DNA of 45,581 nucleotides, from NCBI GenBank assembly GCA_011947345.1, contig JAAVTG010000913.1, forward strand, positions 1 through 45,581. Direction: 5' to 3'. Under the pieces are notes generated by a model. The model did no database searches. It saw only the letters and a program-made list of their open reading frames with translations, and was not told the origin of the DNA. The stretch comes from Phytophthora quininea. Its lineage: Eukaryota; Oomycota; Peronosporomycetes; Peronosporales; Peronosporaceae. Every line of letters starts with the position of its first letter. Position 1 is the stretch's first letter. This document shows, piece after piece, positions 21,690 through 31,545 of this stretch. Position numbers and translations under genes: made by a program.

Positions 21690-24600
21690 GGTCAGTTGTC
21701 ATAGTCGATGCATACAACTTCCAGTGGAAACAAAAGAAGCCGAAAAAGAGCGAACCCGTCTCAGGCTCTGAATGTCAATTTTCTTGTCCAGGTAATTGTG
21801 TATGTGTATTCACTACAAACAACTCGAACTGTAACACTTCTATTTTGTAGACATGGTCAGTTTTAAGCACACATGTTCGCGTAGTCCCGATGCTGAAGGC
21901 GAAGTTGAGCAGGTGTCGATCGACCGTGTTCCTCGCCAGCGCCGCAGTGAGTCCTGGAAAGACAGGATTAGTATCGTTAGCAGCGCTAAGGTTGTCCCTA
22001 ATTTGGTACCTTCATTTCCAATCAAAGAATGCTCGGATTGGAACTCCATTCTGCAGGCTGTCCAAACATACCAAAGCAACTATGGCCTGTGCTTTCGGTC
22101 TCGGCAGTCACAATTGAGCTCGTCATACAACAAGTACGGCAAACGATGCATACCTGTCTCTATATGCCGAGTTGTTATGATCTTAATACGAATGCATTTT
22201 CTCAGGACGACTAAGAAGGCAAAATTCCCGAGAGATTCAAGTGGGCTTTCAAGACATTCTATTGTACTCGCGGTTGTTATCAGCAATCGCGAGCTACCGG
22301 AAAACATGAAAAGAAAATTCGATATATTGGATGCACAGCACGCTTCACGGTCAAGGTCATCAATGATTCCGGTGCCTGGAAACTTGGTGTTTTCAACGAG
22401 GTAAGCATTTGGCTCACTTCTTTGCGTGGTTGTTTTGCTAATGAGCGTGCCACGTACACAGACTCGGACGCACAACCACGAAATGAGTGTGGAGGTTGCA
22501 AGCAAGTACTTGGGCGCTTCATCTGTTGACAACAGACCCGATGTCCTAAATACATTGGCATGTATGGTAGATGCTCACGCCGAACCGAAATGCATCACAG
22601 CATTTTTAGCAGAAAAACTGGGCACGCGAGAAAAATGAATATCGTTGTGCATTGGGTATAGGCTAACTTACCCTGTACTGTCGATTAGATCGACCCGTGA
22701 CATCCCAACAAGCACGCAACATTATCCAACGAATGCAAGGGAGAAACTTCGCTGCAGAAAACCTGAAGGTGATGCTCGACGAACTCGTGCAAGGGAAGGA
22801 CAACGAAGTGCTGCGCTTGATCGATCAGCTGGCCATCACGGTTGGCGTCATGATGCAGAGTGCACAACAAAAGCGATGCTTCGAGCTGTGGGGAAATTGC
22901 CTGGTAATGGACTGGACTTACCGGACAAACAACCTGAGCTTTCACCTCGGTACGTGGGTCAAAGCGCCTTTAATATTTGCTGAAGCACTAAAGCACTAAA
23001 GCGCCTATAACTTATGTTTGTGTTGAGCAGGCAGCCTCATTGTGACAACGCCAACAGGACGAGGAATTCCTATCGTTGACTTCATCTCGATTGACGAGAA
23101 AGCAGTTACAGTGGAGACCATCTTCGAGTTCTTCAAGGACAAGAATCGTGAGACCTGGAAGCAAATCAAAATCATCGCAATCGACAAGGACTTTGTCGAG
23201 TGAGCAGTGATTGAAACTTGCTTCCCCGACGTCAAAGTGTTGCTGTGTCAGTACCATGCAACCACTTGCGTCCGAAAAATTTGGCGAGAAACCGTTTAAT
23301 CTCACAGTTGCTCAGCAAGAGTATTCGGAGAAGCTGTTCATCTTGATGCTGAAAAGGTATGTCAAAGTTCACTGGCTCTTAGTTGTGACTGAGCTTCTGA
23401 CAATATCGTATGCGTTTTTGCAGCTTCAGAAAGTCTGCATTCGACGAACACTACGCCGATTTTAAGGACTACTGCATCCTGGAGAAGATTGAAGATGTGC
23501 TCGCGTACTTTGATAAGAACTGGAAAAATTGCATCGATATGTGGGCCAACTACGCCAGAGGGAATTTTTTCTGCTGGAAACACCACAACAAATCGGATCG
23601 AAGCAAACTGGAACCAAGTCAAGCGCCTCGTTGGCAACCATTCCCGTTTGGATAAAAGCGTTCTCGGTTTACTTGGACACCAGATCGGTGTTATGAGGGA
23701 GTTCACTTGCTCTCTCAATGCGTTCAGTTCCGTGTCGCGCAGGGCGTCATCAGTCCCTCGATTTTTGCGAGCAGCTTCGGCCCGACTTAGTGACTACGTA
23801 CTCAAACACGTTGTAAAGGAATGGGATACTCTCGCGCATGACGTGAGGAGTGCACGCTGTTTACAGAACGGAGTACCGGAAGCATGGGATGTTTACACGA
23901 ACTATCGGGTCTATTCGTGCAATCCTGTAGAGTGGACGTGCTGTTGTTTACAATTTTCTAGCGTCCGGTTACCGTGTCGTCGCCTGCTGCTTGTTGCACA
24001 GGATGGATTGAAGCTAAAAGAGTTACCAGGAGTAGCTGTGAGTGAACGATGGTGCATGTGGGCAGCCCAACAACTTCGCCCGATCATTAAGGAATGCAGC
24101 GATGGATTGTTAACTGTGCTAGCAAGTGGAAGGATTCAAACTCAATCGAGACGAACTATCACCACTTCAGCGCCTCTGTTGGAACCAACAGATACTTCTA
24201 CCTCGAATGAGATGTCAGTGACTGCAGCCGAACATTGTCCCCGTATCGTCAAGCAAAAATGCGTGAGTCTGGTTCATCTGCGGCGTGGTGAGCGAGCGGA
24301 CAAGGTTGTATTAACCTCAAACGAAAAATACCGATACGCGCTAGCTGCCATATCGCCTGTTCTCGACGCGCTATCTCAATTATCCACGCAAGAGTTCTTC
24401 CGGAAACGTGGCGTACTGGAGAGTGTTGCATTGTCATTCCTGCATAATCATCTTGGTGGATATGTTGCATCTGTCACTGATGTATCACAAACGGCAAACC
24501 ACGGTAACGAAAGCGACAATGACAGAAAAATTAGCGCCATGCTGGAGGATATGAACACAATGCTTGCAATTCATGAACATAGCGATCGGCAACGTCTGGA

Positions 24601-24853
24601 CTCAGCTGAATCATCACGTCAAATGGCGCAATCCGTTTCTACCACACTGTCAGCCCGAGGTGATGCGACAGTCGATAAAACTATCGCCATATCAACTGCA
24701 AAGAGCCTCCCCATATCCGGCGCTGCACCAAGCGCGTCGCAGGATTCCGATGCGGCGGGTGGGGTGTCTTCTATGGCTGAGAGTCAGACCTGCCCTAGTA
24801 AAGGATCATCACAAGCCATCTTGAAGTCTGCTGACGACGCCACGGGCAAAAAA
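21690..24853 (+). pseudogene. MULE transposase moiety, multi-exon, frame-broken
   Basis: Exon 1 (about 21690-21791) and exon 2 (from 21851) join across a GTAATT...TTTTGTAG intron. About 22215-22400 codes a FAR1-like zinc-binding region (FKWAFKTFYCTRGC then IRYIGCTARFTVKV), spliced at 22400-22460 to the TRTHNHEMS box. The catalytic core follows: VMDWTYRTNNLSFHL (first Asp, near 22910), intron about 22949-23030, then IKIIAIDKDFVE (second Asp, near 23185) and VLLCQYHATTCVRK, then GNTTTNRIEANWNQVKRLVG (Glu, near 23600). Damage: a TGA replaces a codon near 23202 (after KDFVE), a TAA near 22212, an extra T in the run 23565-23570, and a frame slip near 23280. Downstream comes a long linker with low-complexity Ser/Thr sequence to about 24850. 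It is an autonomous-type MULE that is either inactive or poorly read. Confidence 0.82.
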
Positions 24854-26391
24854 GCGTTAATGTCATCCAACTTCCTACAGCTAAACAGCGCAAAAATATG
24901 AGAAAGACTCTGGCGCATTTTTGGGTGAAGGAGAATCGCCTACAGGTAGTTGAATGGCCGGACATTGGTGTGAGTCTACGGGAGCTAATCCTGTGGGGAC
25001 AATGCACCCAAAATATCGCATTGGTGCAGCTGGCTTTTGCTGCATACCCAGTAACAATGAAAGGTGACCGATTTGAGCGACGGGAACCCATGTGCTGGAG
25101 AAAACTATGAACGCTGCACAGGATTATAGTTTTGTGGTGCCATTAGAAGTTGTGAAGAGAATGGGGCGCGTTCTCGATACAGAGCGCAAAAGCGACGAGA
25201 GAGCGGCTCGACATTTTAGGGACAAAATGTTACATGCAACAGGAGGCGGGAGTCCAGAACTTGTTGTTGGCTATGGAGAAGACATGAGACTATTCTCCAG
25301 GTTCGTGCTTGTTGCAGTTATAGGTGCCTTGGGCTTCTAAAGGCGCCTTTGCTTTTTTCTCCTACAGAAAGCTAATATTTGTTTCGTGTGGCCTGTAGTG
25401 TTAGCATATTCCGCCTCGATCACTTCTATATCATCAAATATAAATGTCAAGCGTGGATGCAAGATATGAAGTGGCTTCAAAGGTCATGGGATGAAACTAC
25501 CGAAGTCGAACTATTTTCTAGAGAGGCAATTTTGGGCGGTTATCACGATCAAACTAAAGCGTGCGCAGAGGATGTCATCTCTCAATTTCGATTGGCATGT
25601 TTCCAAACGCGCTTTATGCTGCCATCGTATAAAAATCGATCGCATTTACTGAAGTGGTCGGTCAGGTGGCGCGTAGCGCGTTTACTCGGTGATTTTGATG
25701 TGCTTGCAAACAATTTGCGATATGCGCAATGGATGTAAGCTGCTAGACTGCGTTGTAAATCTTGTTTCGTGGCCACCAACACCACGTGAACCAGATACCA
25801 ATTTTGGTGAGCGATTATCGGATATTTTAAAGCTGAAGTGGCTAGTACTTCCGATTTACCAAGGTGGAAACCACTGGGCGTTAATTGTGGCACAAATTCG
25901 GTGTTCTACAGCTATCACTGTATATTTCTACGACTCGTTGTCAGGCTCAAGACGAGCTTGAGAAAGAATGGGAAAACGGTATGCTACCGTTTCTGACCCA
26001 ATGGCACGATGATTGCAATCTACAGGTCGCAAAGTGGAACACTGAGGCTAGGAAAGCCCATGAATCTGTTCGAGCTCCGCTCGCTTTTCCACCAGTAAAG
26101 AAGGTATGGCTGACCAAACCCAGACAAGGTGATGACTCAAGCTGTGGTGTCTTCGTTATTGCTCAAACGTATTCACTACTAAACGGGTTCGATACTTTTG
26201 CGAGATCGCCGCAGATATCGACCGATCAGGTCCGACTTCTTCGTTTGAGAATCTTATAATATGTTGTGTGCTATTGCTTTACAAAACAGGCACCCGTTGA
26301 GCGGTTCAAAAGCTGTGAAGCTACACACAGGCAGATAGCAGAACATTTGAAAATGATCAATGTATCTGCAGCAATGAAACGGAAAAAATAA
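24854..26391 (+). pseudogene. Ulp1-like (C48) cysteine protease moiety of the MULE
   Basis: Follows the transposase in the same direction. At 24848-24853 a run of six A is one short of the number that would keep transposase and protease in one frame (into LAHFWVKENRLQ), so the two were probably one polyprotein. The protease core is at about 25800-26200: YQGGNHWALIVAQ (catalytic His), VYFYDSLSG (catalytic Asp), and PRQGDDSSCGVFVIAQ (oxyanion Gln and catalytic Cys). All four positions are kept. Introns or frame slips interrupt it near 25300-25400, 25730 and 25960. The last exon, about 26290-26391, ends in a basic AMKRKK. C48 enzymes cleave SUMO-like modifiers; Ulp1-type genes travel in some plant MULEs, and the role in transposition is unknown. 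Confidence 0.75.
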
Positions 26392-26617
26392 CATGACTGC
26401 TTGGTTTAACAATACATTGTTGCAGATTTTATTTCATTCTGCTGAGATAAATTAGCTGTACATACTGTACAAGGAATTAGCGTGCTTCTTGCGGAAATTA
26501 GCCTCGACACAGCATGTAAAGTTCCCATAACTTCTTGTGGTGCTTTTAGTTAAAGACGAAACACAAGAGACGCTGCGTCATTTATAGACGCTTTTGTGCG
26601 TTATAGGTGCTTTAGAG

Positions 26618-27041
26618 ACCGTCGCGCTGTCGAATTAAAGGTGAAGTAATGGGAGTCGTCGAGGTCCACGAGGATTCTGACGTGCACACTGTTCTCTGTC
26701 CTTGTCGTCACATCCTTTAGAGCATTTACCACGCCGGGATGGCAGAGGATGTATATCCCCACCACCAGAGTTCTTGTAATGCCGCGAACATACTGCAGCA
26801 GCTGCGCTTAGCCCGCTTTGGCGTAGTTAAACCAATAGTCGACCTCCATGGTCTCGAGCAAAACACGGAGAGTGTTCTTGGTTGCTGCAAATACACGGGG
26901 CTCGTATCCCAGGTTTGCCACCGAGTGCTCCAGTGGAAACTGCTCTTCGAGCAGCAGGGCTACCAATCCTGTCACGACCTTGTGAACGGTGAGTGAGGGT
27001 GTGGGGATGGCCGTCCTGTGTGTTGGCCGGGTTTTGTCCAC
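26618..27041 (-). pseudogene. Phospholipase-D-like gene fragment
   Basis: The minus-strand frame reads VVTGLVALLLEEQFPLEHSV, then a segment ending MEVDYWFNYAKAG, an in-frame TAG (near 26815), and then AQLLQYVRGITRTLVVGIYI followed by LCHPGVVNALKD and HVRILVDLDDS. The second half resembles the first lobe of small PLD-fold enzymes such as mitochondrial PLD6, where a hydrophobic strand and (S/H)P precede RVRI(I/L)xD. The HKD motif that should follow is absent because the frame ends at about 26618, beside the right end of the Mutator-like element. Family assignment is tentative. Further upstream on the minus strand (27060-27340) basic, frame-broken sequence may belong to the same gene. Confidence 0.42.
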
Positions 27042-27099
27042 TCTTGGTCAGTCGCGCATACTTCCGCACTGTCTTGATCGACACTTAGAGCTCTCCCGC

Positions 27100-29513
27100 C
27101 AAAGCCTTCGCCTTTCCGCGATCTTTCTTACCCTTCAGAGCCCCACTTGGCAATAGCGTACCGCTTTTCCTGGACAATCCCCTTGACGCTCTTGGTCTTC
27201 GCTCCTATTCCCTCTTTCGCCGCTCTCTGCCACCACCGCATCTGACGATGGCGATGTCCTGCGCCTGCGCTTGATCAGGCCTCGAGTGGACGGACACGAA
27301 AGCACTCTAGGCGGCTCAGATGTGTGACCTAGCAGCACCAGCTCGTCCGTCCAGACACAAAAGTCAGCATCTTGGTCTTCGTGGCACGCCTACGTCTACG
27401 CCGCCACCGAACTGGAACTTGCGGTGGTGAGATGGGATTCTTCGTATACTCTCAACAAGTCATGTCAGCACCAAATACACAAGGCGGCATGGCATTTCCA
27501 TGGTCAATTAGTAAGTATCGGCAATGTGCTAAAGTCCATAGATGAAGGCACACGATATACCCTCAAGATGAAAAATCATCCATTGACTATAACCAATGTG
27601 ATTACGACTACAGGTTTGATGGTTTCACCGGATCCGATTTTGTGCAGCTGTGACTGCGTTTGCGCATATTTCAATAAGGCGGAGGCTGGGATCAACTGTT
27701 CTTCTGCAAGTAGTACTTTGGACCATAGTTACAAACACAACATTGATAATAATTATACTGAGTTGGTATTTGGTGCTTGTGCCGAGAGTTTCATGATTTA
27801 GGCTGGCCGTAGGGATCGTTGTTTTGCTTAGTCTGCTTTTGATGTTCGACGACTTTCAGCGTACGTTGGAGGAGGAACCATGGTGGATTGAGATCTGCCG
27901 TGGGAATTCCCTCCACCAGCGCAACTGTGACACTCGACGTCGATCGCGGAGCTGGTACTGGTTTACATTTTCTGAAGATGATGACCTACTCTTTGTGGGC
28001 GCTGTCGGTGCTCGGGGTTGTCACAGATTTATCCCGTTGGACGCGCTCAGATAAAAGCTTACACAGCTTTACTGTACAAGAAGGTACCAGATAATATGGA
28101 AGTGAGTTTTGAGGTACCAAAAGTTGGATGAAACACACACAGACCATGGGGGCATCCAACGATCAGCTAGTCCTTCTAAAACGTGATGTCCGAGCCGACA
28201 ATTTGACAAACGGCGTTTTAAATCGAGTGAATAAAGACTTTATCAATCTGTGTACACCCATACTAAGTTGTGTTAGGAACTATGGGGTGATATCTAAAGT
28301 GGCACAAAAGTTACGCTTTATCAACTTAAAAGGCCACTGAACACAAGAGGTTCCGACAACATCAGAAAATATGAATAGCAATCTTACAGGAAAACAATCT
28401 CTAATTTTTATGTTGATATAAGAACGACAATCCTCACATAAGATCATTCGAATATACTTTTTCGCTAATGAATTAACAGGGTTATCGGAAGCTCTTTCGA
28501 TCACGATATATGCACGAAGTTGATGGTACAATGTGACAAACAAAGTGATTGACGGTACTGATATGGCCGGCATAATTCTCACTGGAGTAGAAAAGTCGCA
28601 CCGGAACGTCGTACGCATGTTTAACCAGGTGGTGGCTCCTGCAGATCTAGACATTGTGCCATAGCACCGTCGCGTCGTCAGTCTTCTTGCTCTAGAATGC
28701 GAAGCACACTATATCTGGTATCTTTCGTCGTTTTCTCCACCGTTGATCCATACCAGCCCTGATTGACATACCTAACATCAGCAGTAGCATCACCACGCTG
28801 TGTTACGTGCCGCAGAAGGCGGTGGAAGCGGTGCTGTAGCAGGCGGAGCTGCATAAAACTTTACGGGCCATAGTCCTGATTATAAAGGGCCAACGAAGCC
28901 GCCAAGGTTCGCCACTAAAGTGAACATCGATCTGTACAAGGCGCGATTGGTGTAGAATGTTCGGCAGCAGGGGTGCCGGGGGATCTGAATGGTCGCATTG
29001 TTGTCAAACTTCATGGTTCTCCGAATGGAGTATTAAACTATCGGAGCTTCACATATGTATGAGCCTCAAATTCAACCTATATATTTCAGTTAGTAAGATC
29101 AATCAAGTTGCAGAAGGTGCGGCGTTTACACTCCGGATAAACGACAGAGGGTGCGCACGCAGTAATGGTATCGTGCTAACTCTGTTTGATCGTCGTAAGA
29201 AGGGAGTGTGGAGGGCTATATAAATCTTGCTGGGGTTACTCTGTCTGACGAGGAATCAGCTGGACAAATTACCGGGGACTCAAGATGCGGCCACCTTTGT
29301 GTCTTTGATCAGTTCACCTGGAAATCGACTAGGAATGAAACCCAACGGGCATACTAATACCATCGTACTGCTTTCATCCATTCCTGAGCAAGAATCGCGG
29401 TGAACAAGCTCTTAAATATGTTAATAATCTACTTTATTTACTCGATCTGATGAAATTCGGTCCATCTCTTGCCGAGCGCGTTTCATGATAATGAAATCCA
29501 TTTTTCATGGTTT
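27100..29513. other. Gene-poor region, unassigned open frames
   Basis: Short frames at 27424-27801, 27824-28054, 28128-28340 and 28957-29223 (plus) and 28280-28654 (minus) match nothing I know. At 28697 an ATG starts a signal-peptide-like stretch (MRSTLYLVSFVVFSTVD) that stops after 21 codons; it could be the leftover of a secreted-protein gene. No repeat array or RNA gene was seen. Confidence 0.35.
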
Positions 29514-29515
29514 TA

Positions 29516-29545
29516 CTACCTCTGTTCGGAAATAGACGGCCTTTT
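29516..29545 (+). repeat. Mariner left terminal inverted repeat
   Basis: Thirty bases pairing with 31192-31221 with a few mismatches; begins CTACCTC. Confidence 0.85.
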
Positions 29546-29673
29546 GATATTATTATTACATCCTATCCGAACCAATACCCCTTGTATCCTGATTCGGTTT
29601 GAATTTTGAATCTCCCGCGCTTTCCCACGCTGGATTCAGGATTCTGGCTCTCATTTCGAAAAGCGGCGCGCTC

Positions 29674-31193
29674 ATGAAGGAGACCACAGATCAAGAGCGC
29701 CAGGCCATATGGGAGACACTGCTCCTTCGCAGCGTAAATGGCGTTTTAAGGCACGGAGAACTTCAGCGGACGGCAACCTTCTTTCGTGTAGGTCGCCATG
29801 TTGTCGAGCGCATTTGGAAGCGCGGAATCAGTACAATGGGGGCTTGTGTGGCAGCCGTAGTGAAGTCAAGAAAGAGTGCCTGTGGGAGGAAGAAGCTGGA
29901 TCGAGTAGCGTTGTGTGAGCGAGTGTCTAGCGTGCCGGTGAATGACCGCGAGAATCAGCGGACAATCCAGCTAGCGTCCAACCTCAGCTGCTACATCGTT
30001 CAACAGCTAATCAAAGAAGGCTACATCCGACGCGCTCTCCGGCAAACGCGCCCACTACTCACGCCAACGCACAAACTGGCTCGCCTGAAGTTCTGCATGG
30101 ACCATGTGAAGGCTAACGTGGACGAGGGCTACGAGTTCGACGCAATGCTAGACGTCGTCCACATCGACGAGAAGTGGTTCGAGATAAAGAAGGTTGGGAA
30201 GAAATTCTACGTGCTGACGGGCAAAGAAGGCGTGCCTCTTGAAGCACCACCCGTGCAACTCGTCCAAAGCAAACGCCACATCAAGAAGGTGATGTTTTTG
30301 TGCGCCGTGGCTCGACCCCGTGGGGATTGGGATGGAAAAGTCGGGCTGTGGCCAGTTGTGGAGAGGTACATTACTCAAAGGGCAAGTGTGAATCGTCCTG
30401 CTGGCGTGGAGGAGCTGCGGCCTGTCACGATAACAAGGGAAATATCTCGCGAAATGCTAGTCAATGATGTAATCCCTGTAATCAAGGCGAAATGGCCACA
30501 TGATCAGAAGCGCTTCCCCATACGCATCCAGCAAGATAATGCACGCCCGCATGTGTTGGAGGATGATCCCTACGTTAACGCTGCTGGTTGCTCAGACGGC
30601 TGGAACATCACGCTTCGGAACCAACCTGCTCAAAGCCCAGATCTTAACTGCTTAGATCACGGCTTTTTGCGAGCATTCAATCGCTCCAGTCGAAGACGAG
30701 ACCCCTGACAAATGTGGACCTGATCAAGGAAGTCGAGCTTGCTTTCCAAGAAACTACGGCTGAAACGCTGAACAAAACTTTCTTGACCCTGCAACACGTC
30801 ATGGAACACATCATGAACTGCAAAGGTGGCAACGACTACAGCCTCGGCCACTTACATAAAGACAAGCTTCTGCGTGCTGGTAGCCTCCCGACCTCGCTGC
30901 CATGTGGCGTTGTATCGCTCGCAATTGCGAACACAGCAATGCTGGCAATCGCAGCCAGCGGTCTCGCAGCGCCTCAATCCCGTGTAGCTGACGCTGCCCC
31001 AAGCGTCGATGCCCCAAGCCCCCTTCTGAATGTTGCGATCCCTTCGATCCGTTTTTATATCTGTAGTGTGGCGGAGCAAGAACGCCGGCACCTTCGCTTT
31101 ACTGTCTCCGCGTCACTTGGTTTTCGTCTAGTGCCCTCACAAAATTATAATCGCCAAGAAAGAACGAGGCGGAGCGCTGCCATTTTTTTTTAA
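29674..31193 (+). CDS. Mariner transposase (DD39D), one frameshift
   Basis: About 506 residues if one break is bridged, starting at ATG 29674 (MKETTDQERQAIW). The N-terminal third holds the helix-turn-helix DNA-binding region (FFRVGRHVVERIWKRG). Catalytic triad: DVVHIDEKWF (first Asp), IRIQQDNARPH (second Asp) and SPDLNCLDHGF (third Asp), with 39 residues between the second and third, that is DD39D, the spacing known from plant mariner-like elements. At 30664-30668 five T stand where six would keep the frame; after that the frame resumes with SLQSKTRPLTNVDLI and the typical C-terminal LQHVMEHIMNCKGGNDYSLG. The break lies just after the third Asp and could be a sequencing error. The product would cut and paste the element at TA sites. 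Confidence 0.88.
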
Positions 31194-31221
31194 AAGGCCA
31201 TCTAATTCCGAATGGAGGTAG
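31192..31221 (-). repeat. Mariner right terminal inverted repeat
   Basis: Reverse complement partner of 29516-29545; ends GAGGTAG before the TA duplicate. It overlaps the last bases of the transposase frame. Confidence 0.85.
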
Positions 31222-31496
31222 TATATAGCACTTATGACGCGCGCATTGTCATCGTTAAATCGCTGTCATATTAACGCAAAGCAGTGCACGATAATAAAAT
31301 GTTTTTCAGCCGCTGAAAATGCTAGTTTATCCTGTTCTCTGTATGCTCGTAACAATTCTTTTCTACCCGCCGAAACTGCACTGAATTACCGATACTGATT
31401 GGTCGCGAGTTTTTCTTCAACGTCATGCGGCCCATCCTCGGCAACAACTTGCACCAAGCACACTTGACATGCTTAGCCAGCCATTCCTCGTGCGTA

Positions 31497-31513
31497 TCAT
31501 TCTGCAATCCGCC
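31497..31513 (+). promoter_or_regulatory. Oomycete-type initiator with partial flanking element
   Basis: TCATTCTGCAATCCGCC fits the oomycete initiator (YCATTYY) and, less well, the following CAWTTTNYY element. It sits about 49 bases before the urocanase ATG. A second initiator-like CCATTCC is at 31481-31487. Confidence 0.45.
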
Positions 31514-31545
31514 GCTCACTGCACAAGTCTCCACCTGTATTGCCC

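Larger units (their letters stand above)
21645..26615 (+). mobile_element. Mutator-like element (MULE) encoding transposase plus Ulp1/C48 protease
   Basis: The coding parts span about 21690-26391 and are described separately. Boundaries are approximate. The right limit is placed at a 16-mer GTTATAGGTGCTTTAG (26600-26615), because a phospholipase-D-like reading frame on the minus strand begins immediately beyond it. Related 16-mers occur inside the element at 22996-23011 (inverted) and 25317-25332. No target-site duplication was identified. Confidence 0.6.
29516..31221 (+). mobile_element. Mariner element, DD39D type, 1,706 bp with TIRs and TA duplication
   Basis: Left end CTACCTCTGTTCGGAAATAG (29516) and right end, read on the minus strand, CTACCTCCATTCGGAATTAG (from 31221), both continuing A(C/T)GGCCTTTT. 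The dinucleotide TA lies directly outside each end (29514-29515, 31222-31223), the expected target duplication. One transposase frame fills the interior. End sequence and size resemble Stowaway/plant-type mariner elements. Only one frame break is visible in the coding part, so the insertion looks young. Confidence 0.9.

Noticed and set aside
23005..23305. Minus-strand frames opposite the MULE catalytic core
   Set aside because: Plus-strand motifs (IDKDF, CQYHA) explain the region; the minus frames are shadows.
28860..28930. Possible RXLR motif (KTLRA) after the signal-like start at 28697
   Set aside because: It lies in a different frame with stops between, and there is no Arg at the first position.
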